Of a DNA stretch of 64,000 nucleotides, positions 1 through 8,773 are shown in pieces. The notes beneath the pieces are model-generated. The model was not told the DNA's origin. It did no database searches and saw nothing but the letters and a program-made list of their open reading frames with translations. Both the position numbers and the translations under genes were made by a program. Source of the stretch: Shewanella algidipiscicola (GTDB lineage Bacteria; Pseudomonadota; Gammaproteobacteria; Enterobacterales; Shewanellaceae); assembly GCF_003605125.1 (NCBI RefSeq), contig NZ_QPQT01000006.1, forward strand, positions 186,001-250,000, written 5' to 3'. Within the stretch, counting starts at the first letter, position 1. Each line of letters begins with the position of its first letter.

Positions 1-426
1 TACGGTTTATATCTGTCACTGGGGATCTTTTTGCCACTGATTGTGACTAACTGCGTGATCATCGGTCGTGCCGAAGCCTTTGCGTCGCGTAATACCGTCA
101 GCAAAGCCGCTTTCGATGGTTTAATGATGGGCCTAGGCTTTACCTTAGTCTTGATGATGTTAGGGGCGTGCCGTGAAATTTTAGGCCAAGGTACCCTTTT
201 CGATGGCGCAAATCTGCTGCTTGGAGAATGGGCGGCCGATCTGACCATCCATTTCTGGCAGGTAGACACCAATTTCTTGCTCGCCATGCTACCACCGGGG
301 GCATTTATCGCCATGGGCTTTTTAATCGCCGCCAAAAATATCATCGATGACAAGATTGCCGCACATCGCCCAGCTCCAGAGCCAGAGCAAGCCGTGACCC
401 GAGTTAGAATTACCAAGGTAAGTTAA
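1..426 (+). CDS. rsxE: Electron transport complex subunit RsxE/RnfE (3' part)
   Basis: The frame is open from the first base, so the gene starts upstream of the window; only the last 141 residues are present (the family is about 230 long). It is an integral membrane subunit of the Rsx/Rnf complex, which couples NADH-ferredoxin electron transfer to ion translocation and in E. coli helps reduce SoxR. The visible part has hydrophobic helices with the family stretches [18 protein letters not shown] and [13 protein letters not shown], and a charged cytoplasmic tail. The nth start follows the stop after 3 bases, and the rsxE-nth order is conserved in enterobacteria and Shewanella. Confidence 0.93.
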   Translation, partial: YGLYLSLGIFLPLIVTNCVIIGRAEAFASRNTVSKAAFDGLMMGLGFTLVLMMLGACREILGQGTLFDGANLLLGEWAADLTIHFWQVDTNFLLAMLPPGAFIAMGFLIAAKNIIDDKIAAHRPAPEPEQAVTRVRITKVS

Positions 427-429
427 TCG

Positions 430-1074
430 ATGAATAACGAAAAACGTCGCCAAATCTTGACCATCTTGCGCGATAATAACCCTAAGCCAGAAACTGAACT
501 TAACTTCTCCTCGCCATTTGAGCTATTGGTCGCCGTCACCTTGTCGGCCCAAGCAACCGATGTGAGTGTTAACAAGGCCACTGATAAATTGTTTCCTGTG
601 GCAAATACCGCCCAAGCCATTTTAGACTTAGGGGTTGATGGTTTAAAACAGTATATTAAAACCATAGGCTTATATAATAATAAGGCCATTAACGTCATCA
701 AAGCCTGCCAAATATTAGTTGAAAAATATGCAGGTGAAGTGCCCGAGAACAGAGAAGCCCTCGAAGCCTTACCCGGTGTGGGCAGAAAAACCGCTAATGT
801 GGTGCTTAATACTGCCTTTGGCTGGCCGACCATTGCAGTGGACACCCACATCTTTCGCGTTGCCAATCGTACTAAATTTGCCATGGGGAAAAATGTCGAT
901 CAGGTTGAGCAGAAGATGTTAAAAGTCGTACCAGCTGAATTTAAGGTCGATGTACATCATTGGTTTATATTACAAGGTCGCTATACCTGCTTGGCACGTA
1001 AGCCTCGCTGTGGCAGCTGTATTATTGAAGAGCTGTGCGAGTTTAAAGACAAAGTCTATCCTGACGAAGACTGA
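430..1074 (+). CDS. nth: Endonuclease III
   Basis: Bifunctional DNA glycosylase/AP lyase that removes oxidised pyrimidines in base excision repair. At 214 residues it is close to the E. coli length. The helix-hairpin-helix LPGVGRKTANVV spans about 114-125 and supplies the catalytic Lys120. The catalytic Asp138 lies in AVDTHIFRVANR. A [4Fe-4S] cluster is bound by Cys187, Cys194, Cys197 and Cys203 with the standard C-x6-C-x2-C-x5-C spacing. The gene follows rsxE by 3 bases, so it is probably cotranscribed with the rsx operon, and it is followed by a very strong palindromic terminator. Confidence 0.97.
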   Translation: MNNEKRRQILTILRDNNPKPETELNFSSPFELLVAVTLSAQATDVSVNKATDKLFPVANTAQAILDLGVDGLKQYIKTIGLYNNKAINVIKACQILVEKYAGEVPENREALEALPGVGRKTANVVLNTAFGWPTIAVDTHIFRVANRTKFAMGKNVDQVEQKMLKVVPAEFKVDVHHWFILQGRYTCLARKPRCGSCIIEELCEFKDKVYPDED

Positions 1075-1114
1075 GACTAGCCACATCGCAAGTGGCACTT
1101 ATGCCCATGACTCA

Positions 1115-1168
1115 CGCTATCAGCTAACAAAAAAGCCGCTAATGCGGCTTTTTTGTTAGCTGATAGCG
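1115..1168 (+). terminator. Long perfect palindromic terminator after nth
   Basis: A 25-base arm (1115-1139) is the exact reverse complement of 1144-1168, with only TAAT as loop. The inner part is a classical GC stem, AAAAAAGCCGC-TAAT-GCGGCTTTTTT, with A and T tracts on both sides. The outer part extends the stem by a perfect GCTATCAGCTAAC-type arm. It can stop transcription on either strand; nth is the obvious client. Confidence 0.9.
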
Positions 1169-1426
1169 CAAATGATACACACTAATTTTGAATGGACTAT
1201 TGTTGACTTAACCGTTTATTAAGTGAACGACCTATCAATAGATACTCTATCAATAAAGTATCTATTGATAAAATAGCGTCAGCTTTGACTTCGCTCTTCT
1301 GTTTGCTCCATTAGGTTTAGTGCGGCGTAATCGTTCGCTTTACTTGCTAAAACCATCGATCAAGCCATGCATTAAAACCAACAGATCAGCATTTGAACAA
1401 CACTCGCTTCTAATGAGCTGCGGCCC
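1169..1426. other. Non-coding stretch with 13-bp inverted repeat
   Basis: No convincing gene is seen. The notable element is a perfect 13-base inverted repeat, TATCAATAGATAC at 1233-1245 and GTATCTATTGATA at 1258-1270. The 12-base spacer contains a further TATCAATA, making three closely packed copies of that word. An operator or hairpin is possible; no partner is known. Confidence 0.5.
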
Positions 1427-1510
1427 TTAGAACATTGACACAAAAAATATCGATAAAACCACTGCGATAGTGACAGCTAAACCTAAGGCCATTTTTAATT
1501 CGCTAGACAT
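1427..1510 (-). CDS. ynhF: YnhF-like small inner-membrane protein (27 aa)
   Basis: This short ORF reads MSSELKMALG, then a single hydrophobic helix LAVTIAVVLSIFFVSMF and stop. A good Shine-Dalgarno, AAGGAG, lies 7-8 bases before the ATG. Size, the MSxxLK start and the one-helix layout match the YnhF family of small membrane proteins (E. coli YnhF is 29 residues); function is unknown. In E. coli ynhF lies in the same broad region as gloA and sodB, and here gloA is the next gene. The call rests on similarity to a remembered short sequence, so family membership is likely rather than certain. Confidence 0.6.
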   Translation of the reverse strand: MSSELKMALGLAVTIAVVLSIFFVSMF

Positions 1511-1816
1511 GATTAAACTCCTTTAAGTAAGTCGGTTCATTATGCTACCAAAGCAGGTTTGTACCAAAGTATTTACTAAATTATGTGACCTCAATCATAG
1601 GCGAAATAACAGGAGTATGACAGGAGTCCCCCCTCCCCCTTGCAGTTCTCGCTCAGCCCCTGACACAGGTATTAAACGGTACACATCAACAGATGGCCAT
1701 AGACCAAGCAGCATGGTCTTGAATTTATACACTCTGCTTCAGCCTATCTAGAGATGATTAACGACAGTGATTAAGGGTATAATGGCCGCTACCTTAAACC
1801 TGAATTAGAGGTCTTC
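1511..1816. other. Divergent intergenic region upstream of gloA and the ynhF-like gene
   Basis: About 300 bases hold the divergent promoters of the small membrane protein and gloA. A run of C residues (CCCCCCTCCCCC, about 1627-1639) and a repeated GACAGGAGT-like word near 1609-1628 are seen. No gene is supported: the one longer frame here has low-complexity composition and no ribosome site. Confidence 0.4.
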
Positions 1817-2227
1817 ATGGCACAACTTCTTCACACTATGCTTAGAGTCAGCAATCTCGAACGCAGCATTCATTTTTATACTGAAATCCTTGGCATGAAA
1901 CTGCTTAGACAATCTGAAAACCCTGAATACCGTTATACCCTCGCCTTTGTCGGATTTGACGACGAAAACACAGGTGCCGCAGTGGTAGAGTTGACCTATA
2001 ACTGGGATACCGATAGTTATGATCTAGGCACAGGGTTTGGCCACCTTGCGATTGGAGAGGCCGATATCTACAGTCGCTGTGCTGCAATTGAAGCCGCCGG
2101 TGGTAAAGTGACCCGTCAACCCGGCCCTGTTGCCGGTGGTAGTACTGAAATTGCCTTCGTTGAAGACCCTGACGGCTATAAAATTGAATTTATTCAACTT
2201 AACTCTGCGCAACAAGGCCTAGGCTAA
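1817..2227 (+). CDS. gloA: Glyoxalase I (lactoylglutathione lyase)
   Basis: Converts the methylglyoxal-glutathione hemithioacetal to S-lactoylglutathione, the first step of methylglyoxal detoxification. The 136-residue protein is a two-module vicinal-oxygen-chelate fold. The metal ligands are visible as His6 (LLHTMLRV), Glu58 (AVVELTYNW), His76 (GFGHLAIG) and Glu124 (YKIEFIQ). The short form, without the insertions of the eukaryotic Zn enzymes, indicates the Ni/Co-type bacterial enzyme. A GAGG ribosome site precedes the ATG. It is monocistronic, bounded downstream by a terminator. Confidence 0.96.
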   Translation: MAQLLHTMLRVSNLERSIHFYTEILGMKLLRQSENPEYRYTLAFVGFDDENTGAAVVELTYNWDTDSYDLGTGFGHLAIGEADIYSRCAAIEAAGGKVTRQPGPVAGGSTEIAFVEDPDGYKIEFIQLNSAQQGLG

Positions 2228-2292
2228 ACGTTAACAGACTTAAATAACACTTTCTGACGCTAACGACTATCGCAAGTCAACCATGTTAAGCA

Positions 2293-2322
2293 TAAAAAAA
2301 AGCGCCTTAAGGCGCTTTTTTA
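2293..2322. terminator. Bidirectional terminator between gloA and the TonB receptor gene
   Basis: The stem AAGCGCC-TTAA-GGCGCTT is flanked by an A tract on the left and a T tract on the right, so it can serve both converging genes. Confidence 0.9.
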
Positions 2323-2377
2323 TTTCAGCTCTTGATACTCAACAATGCATCGCCAAGTATCTCAGGCTAATTACCGA

Positions 2378-4951
2378 TTAAAACTTGAACGTCACACCAG
2401 CAAAGTACTGACGACCTACAGTGTCATATACTTCAGGTACGGTACCGCCGTCACTGCCGTTAGATACTCGTGATGGCTCTTCATCGGTCAAGTTCTTCAC
2501 ACCAGCACTCATGGTCCAGGCATCGTTTAGGAAATAAGTTGCCGACAAGTTGTGATACAAAATCGCATCCACTTTATTGCCTTTGGCCAAATCATCCATT
2601 TCACCGATATAACGGTTGAAGTACATTACGTTCCAGCTATCTTGACCAGCTTTGATACTGAAGTTGTTACGTACTTCGGCATAAGCACCGAAATTACCGT
2701 CGATGGTGCCAGTATAGTCTTGACCGTCTTGCTCAAAGTTAAGCAAGTAAGTGGTATCGTTATTAATGGCCCAATCTAGTCCTAAACCTTCAAAGTTATA
2801 GGCTAGGTTGAAATCGATACCGCTAGTGTCTTGATTACCTACGTTAGTCAAGGCGTTTGTCAGATTATCTAAATCGCCATTAGGGCCAATCTTAAAGGTT
2901 TCACATGCGCTCTGATCACCAGCATAACAAGCGTCAAGACCAGCTTGAGTGTCTAAACGCGCAATCGCGTTGTCCACTTTAAAGCGCCAGTAATCAAGCG
3001 TTAACGACATACCTTCAACATAGCTTGGTGAATACACTAAACCGGCAGTGTAAGAGTCAGACTCTTCTGGCTGTAGATTTGCATCTGACGTACGATTAAC
3101 CAGAATCTGAGGATCTTGCTCATTTCCCCAAGGATCGTCAAGATAATCGAACGAACCAGAGTTACCACCGTACAACTCACTTACACTAGGTGCACGGAAG
3201 CCTGTTGCTGCCACGGCGCGCAGCATTAAATCATCAGTGGCTTCATAGGTCAGGCCTATTTTCCACGTCGATGCATTACCAAAAGTCGAATATTCATCAA
3301 AACGCAGTGCAAATTCACCGGTCAGTTTTTCAGTGAAAGGTACGCTCACCTCTTGATAGACTGAGATAACGTTATAGTCACCATCGGTAGGATCTTGCTG
3401 CGCTGAGGTACTTTGGCCAGCAACTACGATTGGGTCAGGATTATAGTAACCACTTTCGCTGCGATACTCTGCACCGATGGCAAAGCCAACAGCACCAGCA
3501 TCAAGCTCAAACAGTTCACCGTTTAGACCTGCAGACAATACATGCTGCTCGTTACCACCATCGGCTTGTTCGCTGTAGCTCACGCTATCAAGCAAATCGG
3601 TATCCGTCATAGGCTGACCAGTAAACCAGACATCTTGATTGGCGTAGATGGCATTTGTCATCAAGGCGCCATTGATTGAGTTTTCAACCGAGGTGTTGGC
3701 CTTGTTGTTGCCATAGGTGTATGAGAAGTCCCAGTTCATGCCAGTATGCACATCAAGTGCACCTTCAACACCAACAGATGCACGCCAAGTATCTGTATCT
3801 TGCTTATAGATACGTGGACCGACATCATTCATACGTTTTCTGTAGTTAATCAGCCCTTTGTCATCGGCGACGATACCGGCACTTGCCATATCTGCATCGA
3901 TATCGACACATTCAAGCGTGTTTTGGCCCGGCACACAGACATCTAACATTAGGTTGGCAGGTTGCGCCGCTAACTGCTGACTTGACTTACGCTTGGTGTA
4001 TAACACGTCAGCATTAAAGATAATGTCGTCGCTCAGCTCTTGCGTCATGTTGGCAAACAAGCTGTAACGTTCACTCGGCGTTTGATAGTAGCTGTCTTGG
4101 GTATAATCATAACCCTGCGCTAATGGATCCCAGCTGCCGTTGTTATTGACTTTAACTTCTTGCTTAGGCTTACCATTGTCACCTATTACAGGTTGGCCGT
4201 TGGCATCTAACACATTACCTATGATGCCACCGTTTGGTACAAATGAGCTGGCGCCAGGATCAGTCCAATCACGATCAGACTGGATCACACCACGACGGTC
4301 TGAATAAGCAGCACCAATGGTGTAATTTCCTTTATCTGTGTTAAAACCATATAGCGCGCTGATATCGCCGTTTTCACCATCGCCTTTATCGGTAGCACCA
4401 CCGTTTAAGTCGATTTGGAAACCTTCGAAATCTTTCTTAGTGATGATATTCACTACACCAGCAATAGCATCTGAGCCATAAACAGCTGAAGCACCATCTT
4501 TTAATATTTCGACACGGGCAATCATAGCAACCGGGATCGAGTTTAGATCCACTGCGCTATCGGCTCCAGAACCCGAGTTAACCATGCGGCGGCCATTTAG
4601 CAGTACTAGCGTACGTTCAGAGCCCATACCACGAAGATCAACCTGAGCGATACCGTCAGCACCATTGTTGGTACTAGAACCGATTGCGGCGCCCGCCATA
4701 GACGTTTGTGCTTGTAGCATCTGATCTACCGAAGTAAACCCTTCTGCTTTAATTGATGCAGCATCGATAACAGTAACGGGTGAAGCCGTTTCCATGTCTT
4801 TACGCTGAATACGTGAACCGGTAACAGCGATACGCTCATACGATGCACTCTCCTCTGCAGCAATGGCATTGCTAGATGCAATAAAACCACCTGTAGAAAC
4901 GGAGGCAATTAACCCCAACTTAATTGCAGATGCTAATTTTGTTCTTATCAT
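2378..4951 (-). CDS. TonB-dependent outer-membrane receptor
   Basis: An 857-residue outer-membrane active transporter. It has a signal peptide of about 32 residues ending in SNAIA-AEE. The plug domain at about 38-165 includes ITGSRIQRKDMETASPVTVID and the QVDLRGMGSERTLVLLNGRR, AVYGSDAIAGVVNIIT motifs. A 22-strand barrel follows, ending in the aromatic GRQYFAGVTFKF needed for barrel assembly. The FTSVDQMLQ plug and the polar, Asn/Asp/Gly-rich barrel are typical of the large Shewanella/Alteromonas receptor families for oligosaccharides or peptides; no siderophore gene is nearby, so the substrate is unknown. The gene stands alone with an unusually long upstream region carrying a CRP-like site. 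Confidence 0.93.
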   Translation of the reverse strand: MIRTKLASAIKLGLIASVSTGGFIASSNAIAAEESASYERIAVTGSRIQRKDMETASPVTVIDAASIKAEGFTSVDQMLQAQTSMAGAAIGSSTNNGADGIAQVDLRGMGSERTLVLLNGRRMVNSGSGADSAVDLNSIPVAMIARVEILKDGASAVYGSDAIAGVVNIITKKDFEGFQIDLNGGATDKGDGENGDISALYGFNTDKGNYTIGAAYSDRRGVIQSDRDWTDPGASSFVPNGGIIGNVLDANGQPVIGDNGKPKQEVKVNNNGSWDPLAQGYDYTQDSYYQTPSERYSLFANMTQELSDDIIFNADVLYTKRKSSQQLAAQPANLMLDVCVPGQNTLECVDIDADMASAGIVADDKGLINYRKRMNDVGPRIYKQDTDTWRASVGVEGALDVHTGMNWDFSYTYGNNKANTSVENSINGALMTNAIYANQDVWFTGQPMTDTDLLDSVSYSEQADGGNEQHVLSAGLNGELFELDAGAVGFAIGAEYRSESGYYNPDPIVVAGQSTSAQQDPTDGDYNVISVYQEVSVPFTEKLTGEFALRFDEYSTFGNASTWKIGLTYEATDDLMLRAVAATGFRAPSVSELYGGNSGSFDYLDDPWGNEQDPQILVNRTSDANLQPEESDSYTAGLVYSPSYVEGMSLTLDYWRFKVDNAIARLDTQAGLDACYAGDQSACETFKIGPNGDLDNLTNALTNVGNQDTSGIDFNLAYNFEGLGLDWAINNDTTYLLNFEQDGQDYTGTIDGNFGAYAEVRNNFSIKAGQDSWNVMYFNRYIGEMDDLAKGNKVDAILYHNLSATYFLNDAWTMSAGVKNLTDEEPSRVSNGSDGGTVPEVYDTVGRQYFAGVTFKF

Positions 4952-5727
4952 GTAACGATTACTCCCTTACCTTCTATTATTATTTTGCACGCTGTTAACT
5001 ATTAATATTTATTCAGCGTTGGGCCTGATACTGTCTCGTCACTTAGCGAGCGTCAATACTCAAATAAATTAACCAATGATAATGAAAGGTTAATAAAAAC
5101 AAACAAACAAATAACAACTAAGTGCATAATTTAAACCAAAACATGGAAAAGCCGGTTAAATAAAACAAAATAGCTCACAAAATAGGAAGCCAGTCTATTT
5201 TTACCCCCCAAAAAAAACACATCGCATTAACAACTTAAATATGCAAAAGCGTGACACTCGTCACACTTTGTGGCATTGTTATGATTACTCTCGCCCAAAT
5301 AGACGACGAAAATGACAATATAACCAAATTAATATTGTCCTCATATAATTGTTAACTATTTGGTTTTTTTAATTATGACCAAGCATTAATTGACGGTCAG
5401 CCACTCTGAGTTTTCACCTCAGAATTTAAAGCAGAGCCTTGGTGTCCTAATGAAAACTCATTTATTAATTTTGCCAAGATGCAACTAATCTTAGCTAGCG
5501 CAGTTAAAGTATAGAACAGCTTTAATATAACAAATAAACAACAATTGAATCGTTCGGTGAAACATAATTAAAAATAGGCAAATCTTTAAATTAATTAACA
5601 ATAAGAAAACAAAAGTTAATTAATTCACAAATAATGAATAGTTAGCGAAGGAGAGTATGTTATTCATCATTAAGGGGGCTAGCTTCAACGAAGAGACTTG
5701 AGGCACACAATATGCCAACCGAAAAAA
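4952..5727. other. Long AT-rich upstream region of the TonB receptor gene
   Basis: No ORF is supported. The stretch contains a CRP-like site (5250-5265), an 8-base inverted repeat GACAATAT/ATATTGTC (5314-5321 and 5332-5339), and a 10-base perfect inverted repeat TGAGTTTTCA/TGAAAACTCA (5407-5416 and 5451-5460). Between the last two arms lie further complementary words (CACC with GGTG). The length and structure suggest a long regulated leader or an unannotated small RNA. Confidence 0.5.
5250..5265 (-). promoter_or_regulatory. Predicted CRP-binding site
   Basis: CGTGA-CACTCG-TCACA matches the CRP consensus TGTGA-N6-TCACA with one mismatch. It lies about 300 bases upstream of the receptor start, so it fits only if the promoter is far upstream or the leader is long. 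CRP control of TonB receptors is common in Shewanella; here it is inferred from the motif alone. Confidence 0.5.
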
Positions 5728-5760
5728 AAAGCGCAACTTATTAAATAAGTTGCGCTTTGT
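5726..5760 (-). terminator. Terminator after ruvB
   Basis: Read on the minus strand, the stem AAAGCGCAACTTA / TAAGTTGCGCTTT is followed by a run of nine T. It sits about 30 bases after the ruvB stop and ends the aspS-yebC-ruvCAB cluster. Confidence 0.9.
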
Positions 5761-5789
5761 TAACACAAAAATGAAAGCCTATGACGATA

Positions 5790-6803
5790 TTAGTCGGGCT
5801 TGATCAAATTGAAATGTTGGTAGGCTCGTGGCGTTGCAATACGCCCTCTTGGAGTACGTTGTATAAAACCTTGTTGGATTAAAAACGGTTCGAGTACATC
5901 TTCAATAGTCTCTCGCTCCTCACCAATCGCAGCGGCTAGATTGTCTAATCCAACGGGGCCCCCCATAAATTTATCGATGATCGCCAGTAACAGTTTACGA
6001 TCCATATAATCGAACCCTTCAACATCGACATCAAGCATATCGAGTGCACTTTCGGCTACATATTTAGTGATTTCGCCATCGTGTTTTACTTCGGCGTAAT
6101 CCCTTACGCGGCGCAGTAAGCGATTAGCGATACGCGGCGTACCGCGCGCGCGACGCGCCACTTCAAGAGCGCCATCATTTTCAATAGGCAAGCCAAGCAC
6201 CTTAGCTGAGCGGGTCACAATGCTACTGAGATCGGCAACATTGTAAAACTCCAAGCGCAGCGGAATACCAAAACGCGCGCGCAGTGGTGAGGTTAATGCG
6301 CCCGCTCGCGTGGTGGCGCCGATCAAGGTAAAGGGCGGTAGCTCTAATTTAATCGATCGCGCCGCAGGTCCCTCACCTATCATGATATCGAGCTGATAAT
6401 CTTCCATTGCCGGATACAAGATCTCTTCCACCACAGGACTGAGTCGATGGATCTCATCAATAAACAGCACATCGCCCTCTTCAAGGTTAGTCAACAGCGC
6501 CGCTAAATCACCTGCCTTTTCAAGTACAGGGCCTGAAGTAGACTTAATATTGACTCCCATTTCATTAGCCACAATCATGGCTAAGGTGGTTTTCCCCAGA
6601 CCTGGCGGGCCATAAATCAACATGTGATCTAGCGCTTCGCCGCGTTTCTGCGCGGCTTCAATAAACACTTTAAGCTGGGCGCGGGTATCATCTTGACCCG
6701 TATACTCATCGAGTAACTTAGGTCGCATCGCTCTGTCTATCTGCTCATCACGTTCCTCAATAGCTTGAGGTTGCGCCTGAATTAATCGATCGGCTTCTAT
6801 CAT
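5790..6803 (-). CDS. ruvB: Holliday junction branch-migration ATPase RuvB
   Basis: AAA+ motor of the RuvABC resolvasome; hexameric rings drive branch migration with RuvA. At 337 residues it has the usual length. The Walker A motif is GPPGLGKTT (65-73), Walker [12 protein letters not shown] (about 115-125), sensor 1 LIGATTRAG, and the arginine-finger region is LRARFG. A winged helix with TPRGR near the C terminus contacts DNA. It is the last gene of the ruvC-ruvA-ruvB run, 19 bases after ruvA. Confidence 0.98.
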   Translation of the reverse strand: MIEADRLIQAQPQAIEERDEQIDRAMRPKLLDEYTGQDDTRAQLKVFIEAAQKRGEALDHMLIYGPPGLGKTTLAMIVANEMGVNIKSTSGPVLEKAGDLAALLTNLEEGDVLFIDEIHRLSPVVEEILYPAMEDYQLDIMIGEGPAARSIKLELPPFTLIGATTRAGALTSPLRARFGIPLRLEFYNVADLSSIVTRSAKVLGLPIENDGALEVARRARGTPRIANRLLRRVRDYAEVKHDGEITKYVAESALDMLDVDVEGFDYMDRKLLLAIIDKFMGGPVGLDNLAAAIGEERETIEDVLEPFLIQQGFIQRTPRGRIATPRAYQHFNLIKPD

Positions 6804-6822
6804 TTTATTCTCACTTAACAGG

Positions 6823-7440
6823 CTATAACATCGACTTTAACGCGGCTTTGATCAGGGTTTCTGAGTCCATATCTTCTTGATACACCCCAGAGACCGCTTT
6901 ACTCGCTTGTGCGGGTTTATAACCTAACGACAATAATGCGGCGATGGCATCTTCTTCGGCTGAATTGACCTGCGGCTTAGCTGAGTAGTTTGATTGCAAG
7001 ACAAATTCACGCTCGGAGCCTTGTGAAGCTTCCATTAGGCTCTTCAGTTTATCACGCATCTCAACTAATAAACGTTCGGCGGTTTTCTTGCCAACGCCCG
7101 GCAGTTTAACTAGGGTCGCAATATCATCATGTTCAACACATTTAACAAACTCACTGGCGCTCATACCCGACAAAATAGTTAACGCTAATTTCGGCCCTAC
7201 CCCATTGGTTTTAATCAATAAACGAAATAATGCGCGTTCTTGTTTGGTGACAAAACCGTACAAGAGCTGCGCATCCTCACGCACCACAAAATGGGTGTAA
7301 ATCACCACTTCTTGGTTAAGCTCGGGCAACTCATAAAAACTGGTCAGTGGCAGCTGTAATTCATAACCCACACCGCTAACGTCAAGCAAGACTTCTGGGG
7401 CTTGTTTCTCTACCAATACCCCCCGTAAACGACCAATCAT
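6823..7440 (-). CDS. ruvA: Holliday junction DNA-binding protein RuvA
   Basis: Tetrameric protein that holds Holliday junctions and loads RuvB. The 205 residues comprise an N-terminal OB fold ([28 protein letters not shown]), two helix-hairpin-helix motifs ([17 protein letters not shown] and [16 protein letters not shown], about 70-125), a flexible linker, and a C-terminal three-helix domain ([19 protein letters not shown]) that binds RuvB. Its start overlaps the ruvC stop by 4 bases, indicating translational coupling. Confidence 0.98.
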   Translation of the reverse strand: MIGRLRGVLVEKQAPEVLLDVSGVGYELQLPLTSFYELPELNQEVVIYTHFVVREDAQLLYGFVTKQERALFRLLIKTNGVGPKLALTILSGMSASEFVKCVEHDDIATLVKLPGVGKKTAERLLVEMRDKLKSLMEASQGSEREFVLQSNYSAKPQVNSAEEDAIAALLSLGYKPAQASKAVSGVYQEDMDSETLIKAALKSML

Positions 7441-7958
7441 CTGTATCTTCCGTATGTTCTACTGCTGGCTTTACCGCCCATGGCTATCAGGCTCTGATAG
7501 GTATGAAAATGGCATACTGCAACACCTAAAGCATCAGCCGCATCGGCTTGGGGCGCTGCAGGTAAGGTTAATATTTGCTGGATCATGTGCTGCACTTGAG
7601 ACTTTTGCGCCCGACCAGTCCCCACCACGGCATTTTTTATCTGGGTGGCTGAATATTCGGCTACCGGTAAATTGGCATTGGTGGCGGCCACTATCGCCGC
7701 GCCACGCGCCTGTCCCAGCTTTAAGGCTGAGTCGGCATTCTTGGCCATAAAAACCCGTTCAATGGCGAATTCGTCGGGTTGATACTGACGAATAATTTCG
7801 CTAATGCCATCAAATATAATTTTTAAACGAGAGGGTAAATCATCGGCTTGGGTGCGTATGCAACCACTGCCGAGGTAAATTTGGTGTCTTCCCTGACACT
7901 GGATAACGCCATAACCTGTGATCCGCGATCCTGGGTCAACACCTAAAATGATGGGCAT
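7437..7958 (-). CDS. ruvC: Holliday junction resolvase RuvC
   Basis: Dimeric RNase-H-fold endonuclease that cuts Holliday junctions. The acidic active site is visible: Asp8 in [14 protein letters not shown], a Glu in [11 protein letters not shown], and two Asp in [15 protein letters not shown]. At 173 residues it is of normal length. It begins 4 bases after the yebC stop and overlaps ruvA, so yebC-ruvC-ruvA-ruvB is a single unit, as in many gammaproteobacteria. Confidence 0.98.
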   Translation of the reverse strand: MPIILGVDPGSRITGYGVIQCQGRHQIYLGSGCIRTQADDLPSRLKIIFDGISEIIRQYQPDEFAIERVFMAKNADSALKLGQARGAAIVAATNANLPVAEYSATQIKNAVVGTGRAQKSQVQHMIQQILTLPAAPQADAADALGVAVCHFHTYQSLIAMGGKASSRTYGRYR

Positions 7959-7962
7959 GGCA

Positions 7963-8709
7963 TTACTCTAAGGCCTGTAAGATATCATCGGCAATCTCTG
8001 CGTTATGATACACCTCTTGTACATCGTCATGATCTTCAAGATTATCAATAAGTCGTAGAAACTTAGGTGCGGTATCGGCATCCAATTCCGCTTTGGTCGA
8101 CGGTACCATGGTCACTTCAGCATTCACAGCTTCAAGGCCCGCTGCATCTAACGCATCTTTAACCGCGCCAAAATCTTCAGGAGTGGTGTACACATCAATC
8201 GACCCATCATCATGGGTGACCACATCATCGGCGCCGGCATCGAGTGCCGCGTCCATAATGGTGTCTTCATCACAGCCTTCATCAAAGGAGATCACGCCGC
8301 GCTTTTCAAACAGATAAGCGACAGAACCGTCGGTGCCTAAGTTACCACCCGATTTACTAAAGGCATTACGTACGCCTGATACGGTGCGGTTGCGATTGTC
8401 GGTCATGGTCTCAACCATCACCGCAGTGCCACCCGGCCCATAGCCTTCGTACATAATAGTTTCTAATACTTGACCATCGAGTTCACCAGCACCGCGCTTA
8501 ATAGCACGCTCTACTGTGTCACGAGTCATATTGTTGGATAAGGCTTTATCGATAGCGGCGCGCAAACGTGGGTTAGAATCGGGATCTGAGCCCCCTTCGC
8601 GGGCGGCGACGGTCAATTCGCGAATGAATTTAGTGAATAATTTACCGCGTTTGGCATCTTGCGCTGCTTTACGGTGCTTGATGTTGGCCCATTTACTGTG
8701 ACCGGCCAT
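7963..8709 (-). CDS. yebC: YebC/PmpR-family protein
   Basis: The 248-residue YebC family consists of DNA-binding regulators and, for some members, factors that help ribosomes at difficult sequences. The start is set at the ATG giving [32 protein letters not shown], the invariant family N terminus, with an AAGGAG ribosome site; the frame is open for 52 more codons upstream, but that part overlaps the aspS terminator and the aspS 3' end and has no family similarity. Three domains are recognisable, including the acidic [19 protein letters not shown] region. It lies between aspS and ruvC. Confidence 0.95.
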   Translation of the reverse strand: MAGHSKWANIKHRKAAQDAKRGKLFTKFIRELTVAAREGGSDPDSNPRLRAAIDKALSNNMTRDTVERAIKRGAGELDGQVLETIMYEGYGPGGTAVMVETMTDNRNRTVSGVRNAFSKSGGNLGTDGSVAYLFEKRGVISFDEGCDEDTIMDAALDAGADDVVTHDDGSIDVYTTPEDFGAVKDALDAAGLEAVNAEVTMVPSTKAELDADTAPKFLRLIDNLEDHDDVQEVYHNAEIADDILQALE

Positions 8710-8737
8710 AACTGACTCCTTATTCGAAACGTTCTCG

Positions 8738-8760
8738 AAAAAGCCGAGCTTTCGCTCGGC
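8738..8760 (-). terminator. Terminator/attenuator between aspS and yebC
   Basis: On the minus strand GCCGAGC-GAAA-GCTCGGC is followed by TTTTT. The stem has a stable GAAA tetraloop. It lies only about 30 bases before the yebC start, so it probably reduces read-through from aspS into yebC-ruvCAB. Confidence 0.85.
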
Positions 8761-8773
8761 TATGTTTATCTTG

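Noticed and set aside
1542-1751. 69-codon plus-strand ORF before gloA
   Set aside because: Proline- and serine-rich low-complexity translation, no ribosome site, lies in the promoter region.
5075-5095. Fur-box-like AATGATAATGAAA upstream of the TonB receptor gene
   Set aside because: Only the centre of the consensus matches and the region is very AT-rich; not enough to claim iron control.
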